A stretch of DNA of 64,000 nt. It comes from an uncultured Lachnospiraceae bacterium (GTDB lineage: Bacteria > Bacillota > Clostridia > Lachnospirales > Lachnospiraceae). The DNA is taken from NCBI GenBank assembly GCA_902788555.1, contig CADAKQ010000001.1, forward strand, positions 124,001 through 188,000. The letters are read 5' to 3'. This document shows, piece after piece, positions 9,268 to 18,912 of the stretch (the first letter of the stretch is position 1; every line of letters begins with the position of its first letter). A program made the position numbers and the translations under genes. The notes under the pieces were generated by a model. That model saw only the letters and a program-made list of their open reading frames with translations. It was not told the origin of the DNA and ran no database searches.

Positions 9268-9900
9268 ATGAAAAAGACTTTTAAGAAAAATCAAATTGTT
9301 ATAGCAGCTCTTACTGTTTTGCTTGGTGTTGCCGGCTACATAAATTTTTCGGGTAATAATATCAATCTCGGTAATAAGGAGAAGAAGGATGATAGTAAGG
9401 CGGCATTTGCTGAGTCGGATATAAGCAGTGAGCAAGCGGATGCTGCTTATGGGGAGCTTGCTTTTTATGATGTTGAAGAGGAAGAAAATATAGAGCTTAA
9501 CTCGAGCGAAGAGGATATAGGAGAGGCTATTCTTACTTCGGCAGATGTTTCCGGCAATCTTGTAAATATTAAATTAAATCGTGAGCAGGCCCGCTCAAAA
9601 AGTAAGGAGTATTATCTTGAAATTATAAATGGCGACAGTATGGATGAGGTAACCGTACAGCAGGCGACGGAAGCATATGTAAAGCTTACGGATGATATGG
9701 ATAAAGAAGCGGATGCAGAAACTCTTCTTATGGCAAAGGGCTTTGATAATGCAATCGTATCAATAAGCGACAGCTCAGTGGATGTAGTTGTAGATAAAAG
9801 CGAGCTTAGTGATATCGATAGAGCGCAGATTGAAGATATAGTTGTCAGGAAAACAGGATGTACCGTGGACCAAATTGTAATTACATCTATGTCTAAGTGA
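9268..9900 (+). CDS. spoIIIAH: Stage III sporulation protein AH
   Basis: 210 residues. Mother-cell membrane protein whose ring domain pairs with SpoIIQ across the intermembrane space. ATG 9268 was chosen because AGGAGG (9250-9255) is correctly spaced; the upstream GTG 9256 sits inside that site. Start reads MKKTFKKNQIVI, one membrane segment at 9-25, an acidic linker, then LNREQARSKSKEYYLE and the family C-terminus SDIDRAQIEDIV. No SpoIIQ is in this window. Confidence 0.95.
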   Translation: MKKTFKKNQIVIAALTVLLGVAGYINFSGNNINLGNKEKKDDSKAAFAESDISSEQADAAYGELAFYDVEEEENIELNSSEEDIGEAILTSADVSGNLVNIKLNREQARSKSKEYYLEIINGDSMDEVTVQQATEAYVKLTDDMDKEADAETLLMAKGFDNAIVSISDSSVDVVVDKSELSDIDRAQIEDIVVRKTGCTVDQIVITSMSK

Positions 9901-9920
9901 TATTTCTCTATGTGATTTTG

Positions 9921-9949
9921 TTGCAATATCATAAAATATTGGGTATAAT
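9921..9949 (+). promoter_or_regulatory. Sigma-A promoter for the Asp23-nusB-recN operon
   Basis: TTGCAA (9921-9926), 17-base spacer, perfect TATAAT (9944-9949), 33 bases before the GTG start. It separates the housekeeping operon from the sporulation-specific spoIIIA genes. Confidence 0.65.
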
Positions 9950-9982
9950 TAGGTAAATATTTTTTGATAGGAGGCAATTGTC

Positions 9983-10336
9983 GTGGAGGAAAATAAAAAT
10001 ATAGAAAGCATAGGTAAGATTAATATAGCTGATGATGTTGTTGCATCAATAGCAGGAATAGCAGCCATAGAGGTAGATGGAGTTGCAAGACTGACGGGAG
10101 GAATTTCTAAGGAGGTAGTTAGTAAGCTTGGCAAGAAGAAGCTTGCTAAGGGTGTCGAGGTTTCAATCGTTGATGGAAATGTTGAGGCTGATATCTCTGT
10201 TGAGCTTGAGTATGGTAACAATATAGCTAAGGTTTCAAAGGAAGTACAGGCAAAGGTTAAGCAGTCTATTGAAACAATGACAGGATTAAATGTCACAGTT
10301 GTAAATGTCGTAGTTTCAGGAATTAAGCTTGATTAG
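9983..10336 (+). CDS. Asp23/Gls24 family envelope-stress-type protein (YqhY-like)
   Basis: 117 residues with the Asp23 core: GKINIADDVVASIAGIAA, then the alternating charged strand VEADISVELEYG and VTVVNVVVSGI. In Bacillus the protein at this position is YqhY, linked to acetyl-CoA carboxylase regulation; that role is inferred from synteny and no acc genes are adjacent here. GTG start with AGGAGG 8 bases upstream. First gene of the operon running to recN. Confidence 0.9.
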   Translation: MEENKNIESIGKINIADDVVASIAGIAAIEVDGVARLTGGISKEVVSKLGKKKLAKGVEVSIVDGNVEADISVELEYGNNIAKVSKEVQAKVKQSIETMTGLNVTVVNVVVSGIKLD

Positions 10337-10363
10337 TGTTCCGGTTGGAAAGCAGGTTTATGT

Positions 10364-10762
10364 ATGACAAGAAGAAATCTTAGAGATAATATCTTTAAAA
10401 TACTATTTAAGCTGGAGTTTAACACTATCGATGAGATGGAAGAGCAGATTGGTTTTTCTCTTGATGAAATCCCTGATTTATCCGATGAAGATAAAGCTTA
10501 TATAACCGATAAGGCTGGAAAAATAATCAGTCTTATCGGGGATATTGACAATATTATAAGCGAAATATCCGTCGGCTGGAGCATTGAACGTATAGGTAAG
10601 GCAGAGCTTGCTATACTGCGTCTTGCCGTCTATGAGATAAAATATGATGATGATATTCCGGTTAATGTTGCAATAAGTGAGGCAGTACAGCTTTCAAAGA
10701 CCTATTGTGGCGAGGATGCAAGAAGCTTTGTCAATGGTGTGTTGACTAAGCTCAATGATTAA
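10364..10762 (+). CDS. nusB: Transcription antitermination factor NusB
   Basis: 132 residues, all-helical NusB fold. It binds boxA RNA with ribosomal protein S10 during rRNA transcription. Motifs seen: MTRRNLRDNIFKILF at the N-terminus, WSIERIGKAELAILRLAVYE in the middle and VAISEAVQLSKTYC at the C-terminus, all diagnostic of NusB. It lies 27 bases after the Asp23-family gene and 5 bases before xseA. Confidence 0.96.
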   Translation: MTRRNLRDNIFKILFKLEFNTIDEMEEQIGFSLDEIPDLSDEDKAYITDKAGKIISLIGDIDNIISEISVGWSIERIGKAELAILRLAVYEIKYDDDIPVNVAISEAVQLSKTYCGEDARSFVNGVLTKLND

Positions 10763-10767
10763 AGCTT

Positions 10768-11973
10768 ATGAAGATATATAGTGTAGGACAGATTAATAAT
10801 TACATAAAGAATATTATAACCCAGGATTATGTGCTTAGAAGTCTTACCATAAAGGGAGAGGTTTCTAATTGTAAGTATCATAGCCTGGGGCACATTTATT
10901 TTTCGTTAAAGGATGAAACGGGAACCCTTCCGGCGGTTATGTTTAAGGGCAGTATTCCAAATGGTCTTGATTTCAGACTTTATGACGGACAGATGGTTTT
11001 GGTTACCGGAAAAATCGGTGTTTACGAAAGAGATGGCAGATATCAGCTTTATGCTTCTTCCATAAAGCTTGACGGCATTGGTAATCTCTACGAGGAGTTT
11101 GAAAGACTTAAAAATAAGCTAAATGAAGAAGGTCTGTTTGATTTTGATATTAAAAAGCCGATTCCTAAGTATCCAAAGAAGGTTGGAATTGTAACTGCAA
11201 AAACGGGAGCAGCAATTCAGGATATAAGAAATATTGCAAAAAGAAGAAATCCGTATGTGGAGCTTTTTCTTTTTCCTGCTAAAGTGCAGGGAGAGGGAGC
11301 GGCCGATTCGATTGTAAGAGGAATAAAGCAACTTGATAATATGGATATGGATACGATTATAATCGGGCGAGGCGGTGGCTCGATGGAGGATTTGTGGGCT
11401 TTTAATGAAGAAAAGGTTGTAAGAGCCGTTTACGAGGCAAAGACACCTATTATCTCCGGAACAGGACACGAGGTTGATATAACTTTGGCGGATTATGCGG
11501 CTGATCTAAGGGCACCAACACCTTCTGCCGCATGTGAGCTTGCTATTCCTGATATAATGACTGCAATTAACCGGTTAATAAGCTATAAAAGCTCTTTGGA
11601 TAACCGTATAAAATCAAAGCTTTCTTATGTAAGGCTTATGCTTGATAAGCTTGAAGGCGGTTTAAATGCGCTTTCCCCAAAATCAAAGCTTGATAATAAT
11701 AATCAGTATCTTGCAGAGATTTTTGATAGGCTCAAAAAGGCGATGGAGAAAAAATACGGAAATTACAGACACAGATATGAGATTCTTGCAACGAGGCTTA
11801 ACGGACTTTCTCCTACGGCCAAGCTTGTAGGCGGTTTTGGTTATATAGAAAAAGAGGACAAGCCAATTTTGGATGTGGAAGATGTAAGTATTGATGATAA
11901 GATAGAAATTACGATAAAAAGCGGTAGTATAAAGGCCGTAGTCAGTGAGGTTAATAAGATTCTTTATGAGTAA
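10768..11973 (+). CDS. xseA: Exodeoxyribonuclease VII large subunit
   Basis: 401 residues. Catalytic subunit that degrades single-stranded DNA. N-terminal OB fold (LTIKGEVSNCKYHSLGHIYF), then the catalytic domain with TAKTGAAIQDIRNI, GRGGGSMEDLWAFNEE and TGHEVDITLADYAADLRAPT, followed by a coiled-coil region. It shares the last 8 bases with xseB, consistent with coupled translation of the two subunits. Confidence 0.97.
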   Translation: MKIYSVGQINNYIKNIITQDYVLRSLTIKGEVSNCKYHSLGHIYFSLKDETGTLPAVMFKGSIPNGLDFRLYDGQMVLVTGKIGVYERDGRYQLYASSIKLDGIGNLYEEFERLKNKLNEEGLFDFDIKKPIPKYPKKVGIVTAKTGAAIQDIRNIAKRRNPYVELFLFPAKVQGEGAADSIVRGIKQLDNMDMDTIIIGRGGGSMEDLWAFNEEKVVRAVYEAKTPIISGTGHEVDITLADYAADLRAPTPSAACELAIPDIMTAINRLISYKSSLDNRIKSKLSYVRLMLDKLEGGLNALSPKSKLDNNNQYLAEIFDRLKKAMEKKYGNYRHRYEILATRLNGLSPTAKLVGGFGYIEKEDKPILDVEDVSIDDKIEITIKSGSIKAVVSEVNKILYE

Positions 11974-12184
11974 AAAAACAGAAAATGCAAATAATGAACA
12001 GAATAATCTTGTGATTGAAGAAGCCTTCGAAAGACTTGAAGAGATAAACAAGCTTTTAGAAAGCTCTGAAACAAGTCTAAAGGATTCCATCGCTCTATAT
12101 ACAGAGGGAGTCAAACTTGTAGGTGCATGCAGAGAGAATTTAGAGGGCGTTGAAAAGGAGATTCAGATTTTAAATGATGAGTGA
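11966..12184 (+). CDS. xseB: Exodeoxyribonuclease VII small subunit
   Basis: 72 residues, usual for XseB. Helical protein with FERLEEINKLLE and SLKDSIALYTEGVKL, the family signature. ATG 11966 overlaps the xseA stop; an in-frame GTG at 11945 is less likely because it would overlap xseA more and lengthen the protein beyond the family norm. The end overlaps ispA by 11 bases. Confidence 0.95.
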   Translation: MSKKTENANNEQNNLVIEEAFERLEEINKLLESSETSLKDSIALYTEGVKLVGACRENLEGVEKEIQILNDE

Positions 12185-13070
12185 TATCGAAACCGTTGAA
12201 AAAATAATTTATAAATATCTTCCAACGGCAAAGGGCTATCAGCAGAATGTGATTTATGCCATGAATTACGCCTTTTCGGCAGGAGGTAAGAGGTTAAGAC
12301 CAAGATTTATGAAGCTTTGTCATGATATGTTTACGGATGTATCGGATATTTATGATGAGAGCGTAATAGGTCCTTTTATGGCAGCAATAGAAATGATTCA
12401 TACCTCCTCGCTTATCCATGATGATTTGCCGGCACTTGACAATGATGATCTTAGAAGAGGTAAACCAACGGTACATGTAAAATTTGGAGAGGATATTGCA
12501 ATTCTTGCAGGGGACGGACTTTTGAATTATGCTTTTGAAACCGCCGCAAAGGCCTTTTTGATAAGACCGAAGGATGAAGGTATTGAGAAGGCTTTTACAG
12601 TGCTTTGTAAAAAGGCGGGAATATACGGTATGCTGGGAGGTCAGTCAAAGGATGTTGTTATGTCGGGTAAGAAGCTTTCTTTAGATGAGCTTAATTACAT
12701 ATATATTAATAAAACCTCAGCTCTTATAGAAAGTTCTATGATGGTTGGGGCTTATATTGCCAAAGCAGATGATGAAACGGTTTTAAAGCTTGAAGAAGCT
12801 GCACGGGCAGTCGGCATGGCTTTTCAGGTTCAGGATGATATCCTTGACATAGTAGGTAATGAGGATGTAATAGGAAAGCCTGTTCACAGTGATGAGAAAA
12901 ATGAGAAGTATACTTATGCGACAATTTACGGTATAGAAGCTTCAAAAAAATATGTTGAAGAGATGTCAAAAAAAGCTGAAGACATAATAAACAGTATTGA
13001 AGTTAAAAATGATGATGCAAAAAAAGAATTATGTGAGTTGATAAAAACGCTGATTGACAGGGATAAATAG
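12174..13070 (+). CDS. ispA: Polyprenyl diphosphate synthase (farnesyl/geranylgeranyl type)
   Basis: 298 residues. Condenses isopentenyl diphosphate with allylic diphosphates. First aspartate-rich motif HDDLPALDNDDLRRGKPT and second motif QVQDDILDIVG are intact. Starts with two Met codons overlapping the end of xseB, with AAGGAG 12 bases upstream. It abuts dxs with no gap, joining early (Dxs) and late isoprenoid steps in one operon. Product chain length is not determined here. Confidence 0.95.
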   Translation: MMSDIETVEKIIYKYLPTAKGYQQNVIYAMNYAFSAGGKRLRPRFMKLCHDMFTDVSDIYDESVIGPFMAAIEMIHTSSLIHDDLPALDNDDLRRGKPTVHVKFGEDIAILAGDGLLNYAFETAAKAFLIRPKDEGIEKAFTVLCKKAGIYGMLGGQSKDVVMSGKKLSLDELNYIYINKTSALIESSMMVGAYIAKADDETVLKLEEAARAVGMAFQVQDDILDIVGNEDVIGKPVHSDEKNEKYTYATIYGIEASKKYVEEMSKKAEDIINSIEVKNDDAKKELCELIKTLIDRDK

Positions 13071-14945
13071 ATGGAACTTTTGGATAGCATTAATTATGCA
13101 AATGACATTAAAAAAATAAATAAAGAGGACTATATAAGGCTTGCAGAAGAAATAAGAGAGTTTTTGATAGATAAGGTCAGTGAAAAGGGAGGTCATCTTG
13201 CTTCCAATCTCGGAGCTGTCGAGCTTACCATGGCACTTCATCTTTGTATGGATTTTCCAAAGGATAAGCTTATATTTGATGTTGGACATCAGGCTTATAC
13301 GCATAAGCTTTTGACAGGAAGAAAAGAGGCTTTTGAGCATTTAAGAGAATATGGCGGTATGAGCGGATTCCCAAAATCCTGTGAGAGTGAAACGGATGTT
13401 TTTAATACCGGACATAGCTCAACAAGTATTTCTGCTGCTATGGGCTTTGCAGTTGCAAGAGATTTAAAGAAAGAGGACTTTAAGGTGGCAGCAGTTATCG
13501 GTGACGGCTCTATGACAGGCGGTATGGCTTATGAGGCGTTAAACAGTCTGTCACAGACAAAGACAGGCTGTGTAATCGTATTAAATGATAATGAGATGTC
13601 GATTGATAAAAATGTAGGAGGACTTTCCAAATATCTTACAAGTATAAGAGTCGGAGATGCGTACAATGGTTTTAAGTCCGGTGTTGAGCAGAGTCTCCTT
13701 GCCACAAAAACGGGAACAAAGGTTGCACGTATTCTTAAGCGCTCTAAGGATAATATCAAACAGTTTTTTGTACCCGGTTCTTTTTTTGAGGAGCTTGGGA
13801 TTACTTATGTTGGACCTGTTGACGGACACGATATTGACAATATGGTCTCTATATTTAAGCAGGCGTTTAAGCTGAATAAGCCTATTATAATTCATGTTAA
13901 AACCAAAAAAGGAAAAGGCTACAGATTTGCGGAAAGACATCCGGATTATTTTCATGGTATTTCTTCTTTTGATAAAGATACGGGGCATCTTGTTGAAAAA
14001 AAGAAGCATAAAACCTATACGGATATATTTGCAAATAAGCTTATTTCACTTGCAGATAATAATGAGGATATAGTGGCGGTAACTGCGGCCATGTCTATAG
14101 GAACAGGAGTTTATAAATTTGCGGAAAAATATCCAAAGAGATGCTTTGATGTCGGTATTGCGGAGCAGCATGCGGTTACCTTTGCGGCCGGAATGGCTAA
14201 GTCCGGGCTTGTTCCGTTTGTAGCAATTTATTCTTCATTTTTGCAAAGGGCGTATGACCAGATTATACATGATGTTTGTATGCAAAATTTGCATGTTATT
14301 TTTGCGATTGACCGTTCGGGAATTGTAGGACAGGACGGAGAGACACATCAGGGAATATATGATATTTCTTATCTTTCACATATGCCAAATATGGCAGTTA
14401 TGGCGCCGAAGAACAGATATGAGCTTGAGGCAATGATGGAATTTGCTTATTCCTATGACGGACCTATAGCCATTAAGTATGCGCGAGGCATGGCATATAA
14501 GGGATTTAGTGAATTCTTGGCACCGATAGAAGCAGGAAAGAGCGAGATAATTTATAAGGGTAGTGATATAGCTGTTTTTGCCTGTGGAAATATGGTAGAG
14601 GAAGCCGCATTATTATATGATATGTTGAAAGAGGATGGGAAAAATCCTACGCTTATTAATGTACGATTTGTAAATATGATAGATAATGAGCTGCTGGATA
14701 ATATATGTAAAAATCATAAGATAATCGTAACGATGGAGGAAAATATAAGCAAGGGTGGATATGGAGAGCTTCTTTCCTCTGCTATTCTTGACAGAGGGCT
14801 TGATAAGGATGGAAAGCTTGTTCATGTAGATGCTTCCATTAAAAGGGATATTGTTCCTCACGGAAGGATAAGTGAGCTTAGGGATTTACTGATGATAAGT
14901 GCAAAAAAGGTTTATGAAGAAATAAAAAGGGTCGAAAATATTTAG
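13071..14945 (+). CDS. dxs: 1-deoxy-D-xylulose-5-phosphate synthase
   Basis: 624 residues, normal length. First enzyme of the MEP isoprenoid pathway, using thiamine diphosphate. Motifs: GHQAYTHKLLTGR, the cofactor motif GDGSMTGGMAYEAL with a later LNDNEMSIDKNVGGLS, GIAEQHAVTFAAGMA with the catalytic Glu, and DRSGIVGQDGETHQG. The ATG follows the ispA stop directly, so translation is probably coupled. Confidence 0.98.
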   Translation: MELLDSINYANDIKKINKEDYIRLAEEIREFLIDKVSEKGGHLASNLGAVELTMALHLCMDFPKDKLIFDVGHQAYTHKLLTGRKEAFEHLREYGGMSGFPKSCESETDVFNTGHSSTSISAAMGFAVARDLKKEDFKVAAVIGDGSMTGGMAYEALNSLSQTKTGCVIVLNDNEMSIDKNVGGLSKYLTSIRVGDAYNGFKSGVEQSLLATKTGTKVARILKRSKDNIKQFFVPGSFFEELGITYVGPVDGHDIDNMVSIFKQAFKLNKPIIIHVKTKKGKGYRFAERHPDYFHGISSFDKDTGHLVEKKKHKTYTDIFANKLISLADNNEDIVAVTAAMSIGTGVYKFAEKYPKRCFDVGIAEQHAVTFAAGMAKSGLVPFVAIYSSFLQRAYDQIIHDVCMQNLHVIFAIDRSGIVGQDGETHQGIYDISYLSHMPNMAVMAPKNRYELEAMMEFAYSYDGPIAIKYARGMAYKGFSEFLAPIEAGKSEIIYKGSDIAVFACGNMVEEAALLYDMLKEDGKNPTLINVRFVNMIDNELLDNICKNHKIIVTMEENISKGGYGELLSSAILDRGLDKDGKLVHVDASIKRDIVPHGRISELRDLLMISAKKVYEEIKRVENI

Positions 14946-14981
14946 ATTTTTATCAGGATGACCCGATAAGGATAAAGTCAT

Positions 14982-15830
14982 ATGCAGGAAAAGATTAAAA
15001 AAGAAAGACTGGACGTTTTACTTTTAAATAAAGGATTGGCTTCTTCAAGAGAAAAGGCGAAGGCAATTATTATGTCCGGTATAGTTTATGTGGATGGAGA
15101 AAAGGAAGATAAAGCCGGAACTTTATTTCCGGAAAATGTAAGCATTGAAGTAAGAGGAAATACGCTCAAATATGTAAGCAGGGGCGGGCTTAAGCTTGAA
15201 AAGGCGATGAAAAGCTTTGTAATAGACTTAGACGGTAAGGTTTGTATGGATGTCGGTGCTTCTACGGGAGGCTTTACTGACTGTATGCTTCAAAATGGTG
15301 CCGTAAAGGTATATTCCGTTGATGTAGGACACGGGCAGCTTGACTGGAGGCTTAGAAATGATGAGCGTGTTGTATGTATGGAAAAAACCAATATAAGATA
15401 TGTTAAGCCTGATGACATAGATGAGGTTATTGATTTTGCTTCTATAGATGTATCCTTTATATCACTCACTAAGGTGCTTCTTCCCGTGAAAAATCTTCTT
15501 AATAAGACCGGTGAGATAGTTTGTCTTATTAAGCCTCAGTTTGAAGCAGGTCGTGAGAAGGTAGGAAAGAAGGGCGTTGTAAGAGATAAAAATGTTCATG
15601 CCGAGGTTATAGAAATGGTAATGGACTTTGCTGCTTCGATTGAGCTTTATCCGCTTATGCTTGATTTTTCTCCTGTTAAGGGACCGGAAGGAAATATCGA
15701 GTATCTTTTATATCTGACTAAGGATAATAATTACAATGAAAAAGCAAAAGAGTATATGTCAAAGCAAAAGCAGGAGGACATAAAAAGAGTTGTGGAATTA
15801 TCACATGAAACTCTTGATGTTATAAAGTAA
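14982..15830 (+). CDS. tlyA: TlyA family rRNA (cytidine-2'-O)-methyltransferase
   Basis: 282 residues. N-terminal S4 RNA-binding domain (RLDVLLLNKGLASSREKAKA) followed by an RrmJ-like methyltransferase domain with the SAM motif MDVGASTGGFTDC and the conserved KPQFEAGREKVGKKG. It methylates ribosomal RNA in the known members. AAGGAT precedes the ATG. Position between dxs and nadK is the usual clostridial order. Confidence 0.95.
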   Translation: MQEKIKKERLDVLLLNKGLASSREKAKAIIMSGIVYVDGEKEDKAGTLFPENVSIEVRGNTLKYVSRGGLKLEKAMKSFVIDLDGKVCMDVGASTGGFTDCMLQNGAVKVYSVDVGHGQLDWRLRNDERVVCMEKTNIRYVKPDDIDEVIDFASIDVSFISLTKVLLPVKNLLNKTGEIVCLIKPQFEAGREKVGKKGVVRDKNVHAEVIEMVMDFAASIELYPLMLDFSPVKGPEGNIEYLLYLTKDNNYNEKAKEYMSKQKQEDIKRVVELSHETLDVIK

Positions 15831-15846
15831 TATAAGGAGATGCAGG

Positions 15847-16683
15847 ATGAATAAATATCTTATTCTCGCCAATAATGATAAGGATATTGATTTAGAATTA
15901 AGCAAAAAAACATTGGAATATATAAATAGCAGGGGAGCTAAAGCAGCTATAGTAAGTGATGTTATAAATGATTATGATGGTACTTTTATAAAAGAAGAGT
16001 TTATGGATGATGCTAAGGCTGTTATTGTTATAGGCGGGGATGGTACTATGCTTAGAGCTGCTGCCGGAATCGGAAGCTACAATGTACCTCTTTTGGGTGT
16101 CAATCTCGGAACGGTCGGCTTTCTTACGGAGGTGGAGGTTTCAAATCTTTATGATGCTATTGACAGACTTATGGCAAAGGATTATCAGCTTGAAAAGCGT
16201 ATGATGATTGAAGGCTCCTTTAATGATAAATGTTTTGCGGCATTAAATGATGTAGTTATCACAAGAGCAGGCTTTTCACGAATTATCGGCTTAAATATAT
16301 ATGTAAATAATGAACTGCTTGATACATATGAGGCAGACGGCGTTATAGTTGCAACCCCAACCGGTTCAACAGGATATAATTTATCTGCCGGAGGTCCGAT
16401 TATTAGTCCTAAGTCCAAGGCTATAGTTGTAACACCTATATCACCGCATTCACTTACATCGAAAAGTATAGTATTTGACAGTGAAGATGAGATTAAAATC
16501 GAGATAGTCAAGAAGAGAAAAACTCAGGAGACAGAGGCCATTGTTTCTTTTGACGGAGGGAACAATACTGGCCTTTCTGCCGGAGATATAATAAATGTTA
16601 AAAAATCATCAAAGGAAATTGAGCTTGTCAAGCTTTATGATTTGAATTTTTATCGTGTTTTGAGAGATAAGATTGGAGGTTAG
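15847..16683 (+). CDS. nadK: NAD kinase
   Basis: 278 residues. Phosphorylates NAD to NADP. Signature VIGGDGTML near residue 60, NLGTVGFLTE, and the nucleotide-binding TPTGSTGYNLSAGGP near residue 176 are all present. AAGGAG lies 8 bases before the ATG. It ends 7 bases before the argR start used here. Confidence 0.97.
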   Translation: MNKYLILANNDKDIDLELSKKTLEYINSRGAKAAIVSDVINDYDGTFIKEEFMDDAKAVIVIGGDGTMLRAAAGIGSYNVPLLGVNLGTVGFLTEVEVSNLYDAIDRLMAKDYQLEKRMMIEGSFNDKCFAALNDVVITRAGFSRIIGLNIYVNNELLDTYEADGVIVATPTGSTGYNLSAGGPIISPKSKAIVVTPISPHSLTSKSIVFDSEDEIKIEIVKKRKTQETEAIVSFDGGNNTGLSAGDIINVKKSSKEIELVKLYDLNFYRVLRDKIGG

Positions 16684-16690
16684 TTTTTCT

Positions 16691-17158
16691 ATGAAGGGCA
16701 ATCGCCAGGAGGTAATAAAGAATATTATTGCTACACATAATGTAGAAACACAGGATGAGCTGCTTAGCCTTCTTGAAAAAGAGGGTTTCAATACAACACA
16801 GGCTACAATATCAAGAGATATAAGAGAGCTTAGACTTAAAAAGGTTATTTACGAGGGAGGACGGAAAAAATATGTAATAAAAGATAATCCCGAGGATTTT
16901 GATAATAAGGATGAAGCTTCTTATATACAGGTTTTAAAAAACAGTATAATTTCAATGGAATTTTCAGAAAATATTATTGTAATAAAAACTGTTGCCGGAA
17001 TGGCGATGGCAGTCGGTGCTTCTGTTGACAGATTGAAAATTAATGAAATTATGGGCTGCATTGCAGGAGACGATACGTTATTCCTTGCCATAAGAGATAA
17101 AAATATGGCAGTTAAGGTAATTGGAGAAATAAACGATGTTATTAAATTTACACATTAA
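16691..17158 (+). CDS. argR: Arginine repressor ArgR/AhrC
   Basis: 155 residues. N-terminal winged helix (TQDELLSLLEKEGFNTTQAT, then ISRDIRELRLKK) binds ARG boxes; C-terminal domain with IAGDDTLFLAIRD binds arginine and makes the hexamer. ATG 16691 was chosen because GGAGGT (16675-16680) is correctly spaced; an upstream TTG lies in that site. An argD-type aminotransferase at 40806 could be a target, although no ARG box was confirmed. Overlaps recN by 23 bases. Confidence 0.95.
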   Translation: MKGNRQEVIKNIIATHNVETQDELLSLLEKEGFNTTQATISRDIRELRLKKVIYEGGRKKYVIKDNPEDFDNKDEASYIQVLKNSIISMEFSENIIVIKTVAGMAMAVGASVDRLKINEIMGCIAGDDTLFLAIRDKNMAVKVIGEINDVIKFTH

Positions 17159-18824
17159 AAATATTGCATTGATAGATGATATCGATATCGGATTTGAAGA
17201 AGGTCTGAATATTCTTACGGGTGAGACAGGTGCAGGTAAATCAATTATTATAGGTTCACTCAGAATTTGTCTTGGTGAAAAGTTTAGTAAGGATTTACTC
17301 AGGGACATTGAAGAAGACGGACTTATTGAGCTGGTCTTTTTTATTGAAAATAAAAGAATTATCAATGATTTGGCAAAGCTTGAGATTGTTCCTGATTCTG
17401 AAGGACAGATTTTTATATCACGAAGAATGAATAAGTCCGGCAGGGTTATAAACCGTATAAATGATTTTACTGTAACAACTGCAAAGCTTAAGGAGGCAGC
17501 AGCTTTACTTGTGGATTTGCATGCGCAGCATGAGCAACAGACGTTACTTAAGAAAAATAAACATCTTGAAATTCTGGACAGCTTTGGTGGTGATGCTTTG
17601 GAGGAGTGTAAAAAAGAGGTTGCCAAGCTTTATAAGGATTATACGGATGCTTACGAAAAGCTTTGCAAGATGAACCTTTCCAAAGATGAAAGATTAAGGA
17701 AAAAGGATTATCTTACATACAGAATTAATGAGATTGAGTCAGCAAATTTAAAGGAAGATGAGGATAAGGAGCTACAAGCCTTTTATAAAAAGGCGGTTAA
17801 TTCCAAGGAAATTCTTTCTTTGGCGGATGATATATACAGGATTACCGGATATGATGAAAGAACATCTGCTGCAAATGAGATATCCCGTGCTGTTCTGGCT
17901 ATGAAAAAGCTTTCAGAGCTTGATGATGAGCTTAATGATTCTTATTCGTTACTTCAGGATGTTGATGCTTTACTCAATGACTTTAACAGAGAGTTTTCTG
18001 ATTATACAAAAAGCATGGATTTTGATGAGGCAGAGTTTAAGCAGACGGAAAAAAGACTTGATTTAATTAATAATCTTAAGTTGAAATACGGAGACAGCAT
18101 AAAAGATATTATGGAAAGTCTTGATGACATGAAAAAAGAGTATGAAGAGCTCTTGAATTATGATGACAGGCTGCTTATGCTGGGTAATGAGGTTTCTGAC
18201 ATAAAAACAAGGCTCAGCAAAAAAAGTGATGAGCTTTCTGAATTAAGAAGGAAGACATCGGTTAAAATATGCAGTATAATAACTGATTCGCTTAAGGAGC
18301 TTAACTTTATGACGGTAAGCTTTGATATGAAATTTGATAAGACGGAAGGCTTTTCGGCTAACGGAAATGATGAGGCGTATTTTGTTATATCTACCAATGT
18401 AGGTGAACCGTTAAGACCGCTTTATGAGGTTGCATCAGGTGGTGAGCTTTCAAGAGTTATGCTTGCAATTAAATCCTGTATGGCTTATGAGGATGATACA
18501 CCGACACTTGTTTTTGATGAAATAGATGTCGGTATAAGCGGAAAGACAGCAGGAAGGGTTGCTGAGAAGATGGCACTTATAAGCAGGAGCCATCAGGTTA
18601 TTTGCATAACACATCTTCCTCAGATTGCAGCAATGGCGGATCATCATTACAGCATTGAAAAAAATGTGGAAAAAAATAAAACTATTACAAAAATAAGGAA
18701 GCTTAATAAATCAGAAGAAATTGATGAGCTTGCAAGAATTTTAGGCGGTGATGCTGTTACGGATGCTGTAAGGACGAGTGCAGCCGAGATGAAAGGATTG
18801 GCAGATAGTACAAAATTATACTGA
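17136..18824 (+). CDS. recN: DNA repair ATPase RecN
   Basis: 562 residues. SMC-like protein acting at double-strand breaks. Walker A GETGAGKSIIIGSL near residue 30, long central coiled coil, ABC signature ASGGELSRVMLAIK, Walker B TLVFDEIDVGISG and ICITHLPQIAAMAD. It overlaps the 3' end of argR, which matches the argR-recN pairing seen in many Firmicutes, and is followed by a terminator, so it ends the operon begun at 9983. Confidence 0.97.
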   Translation: MLLNLHIKNIALIDDIDIGFEEGLNILTGETGAGKSIIIGSLRICLGEKFSKDLLRDIEEDGLIELVFFIENKRIINDLAKLEIVPDSEGQIFISRRMNKSGRVINRINDFTVTTAKLKEAAALLVDLHAQHEQQTLLKKNKHLEILDSFGGDALEECKKEVAKLYKDYTDAYEKLCKMNLSKDERLRKKDYLTYRINEIESANLKEDEDKELQAFYKKAVNSKEILSLADDIYRITGYDERTSAANEISRAVLAMKKLSELDDELNDSYSLLQDVDALLNDFNREFSDYTKSMDFDEAEFKQTEKRLDLINNLKLKYGDSIKDIMESLDDMKKEYEELLNYDDRLLMLGNEVSDIKTRLSKKSDELSELRRKTSVKICSIITDSLKELNFMTVSFDMKFDKTEGFSANGNDEAYFVISTNVGEPLRPLYEVASGGELSRVMLAIKSCMAYEDDTPTLVFDEIDVGISGKTAGRVAEKMALISRSHQVICITHLPQIAAMADHHYSIEKNVEKNKTITKIRKLNKSEEIDELARILGGDAVTDAVRTSAAEMKGLADSTKLY

Positions 18825-18850
18825 TTATAAAAGAAATGATTATTTATACT

Positions 18851-18885
18851 AAAAGTACATGGATTTCCATGTGCTTTTATTTTTT
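18851..18885 (+). terminator. Terminator after recN
   Basis: Stem 18851-18862 with 18867-18878 (one G-T pair), then a T-rich tail at 18880-18885. Confidence 0.75.
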
Positions 18886-18912
18886 AATACTATTTTATAA
18901 GAGGTAATGGCT

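Noticed and set aside
11945..11965. Upstream GTG start for xseB
   Set aside because: It would overlap xseA by 29 bases and make the protein longer than the family; ATG 11966 is preferred.
13529..14009. Two long minus-strand frames inside dxs
   Set aside because: Antisense to a highly conserved enzyme, with no ribosome sites or family features.
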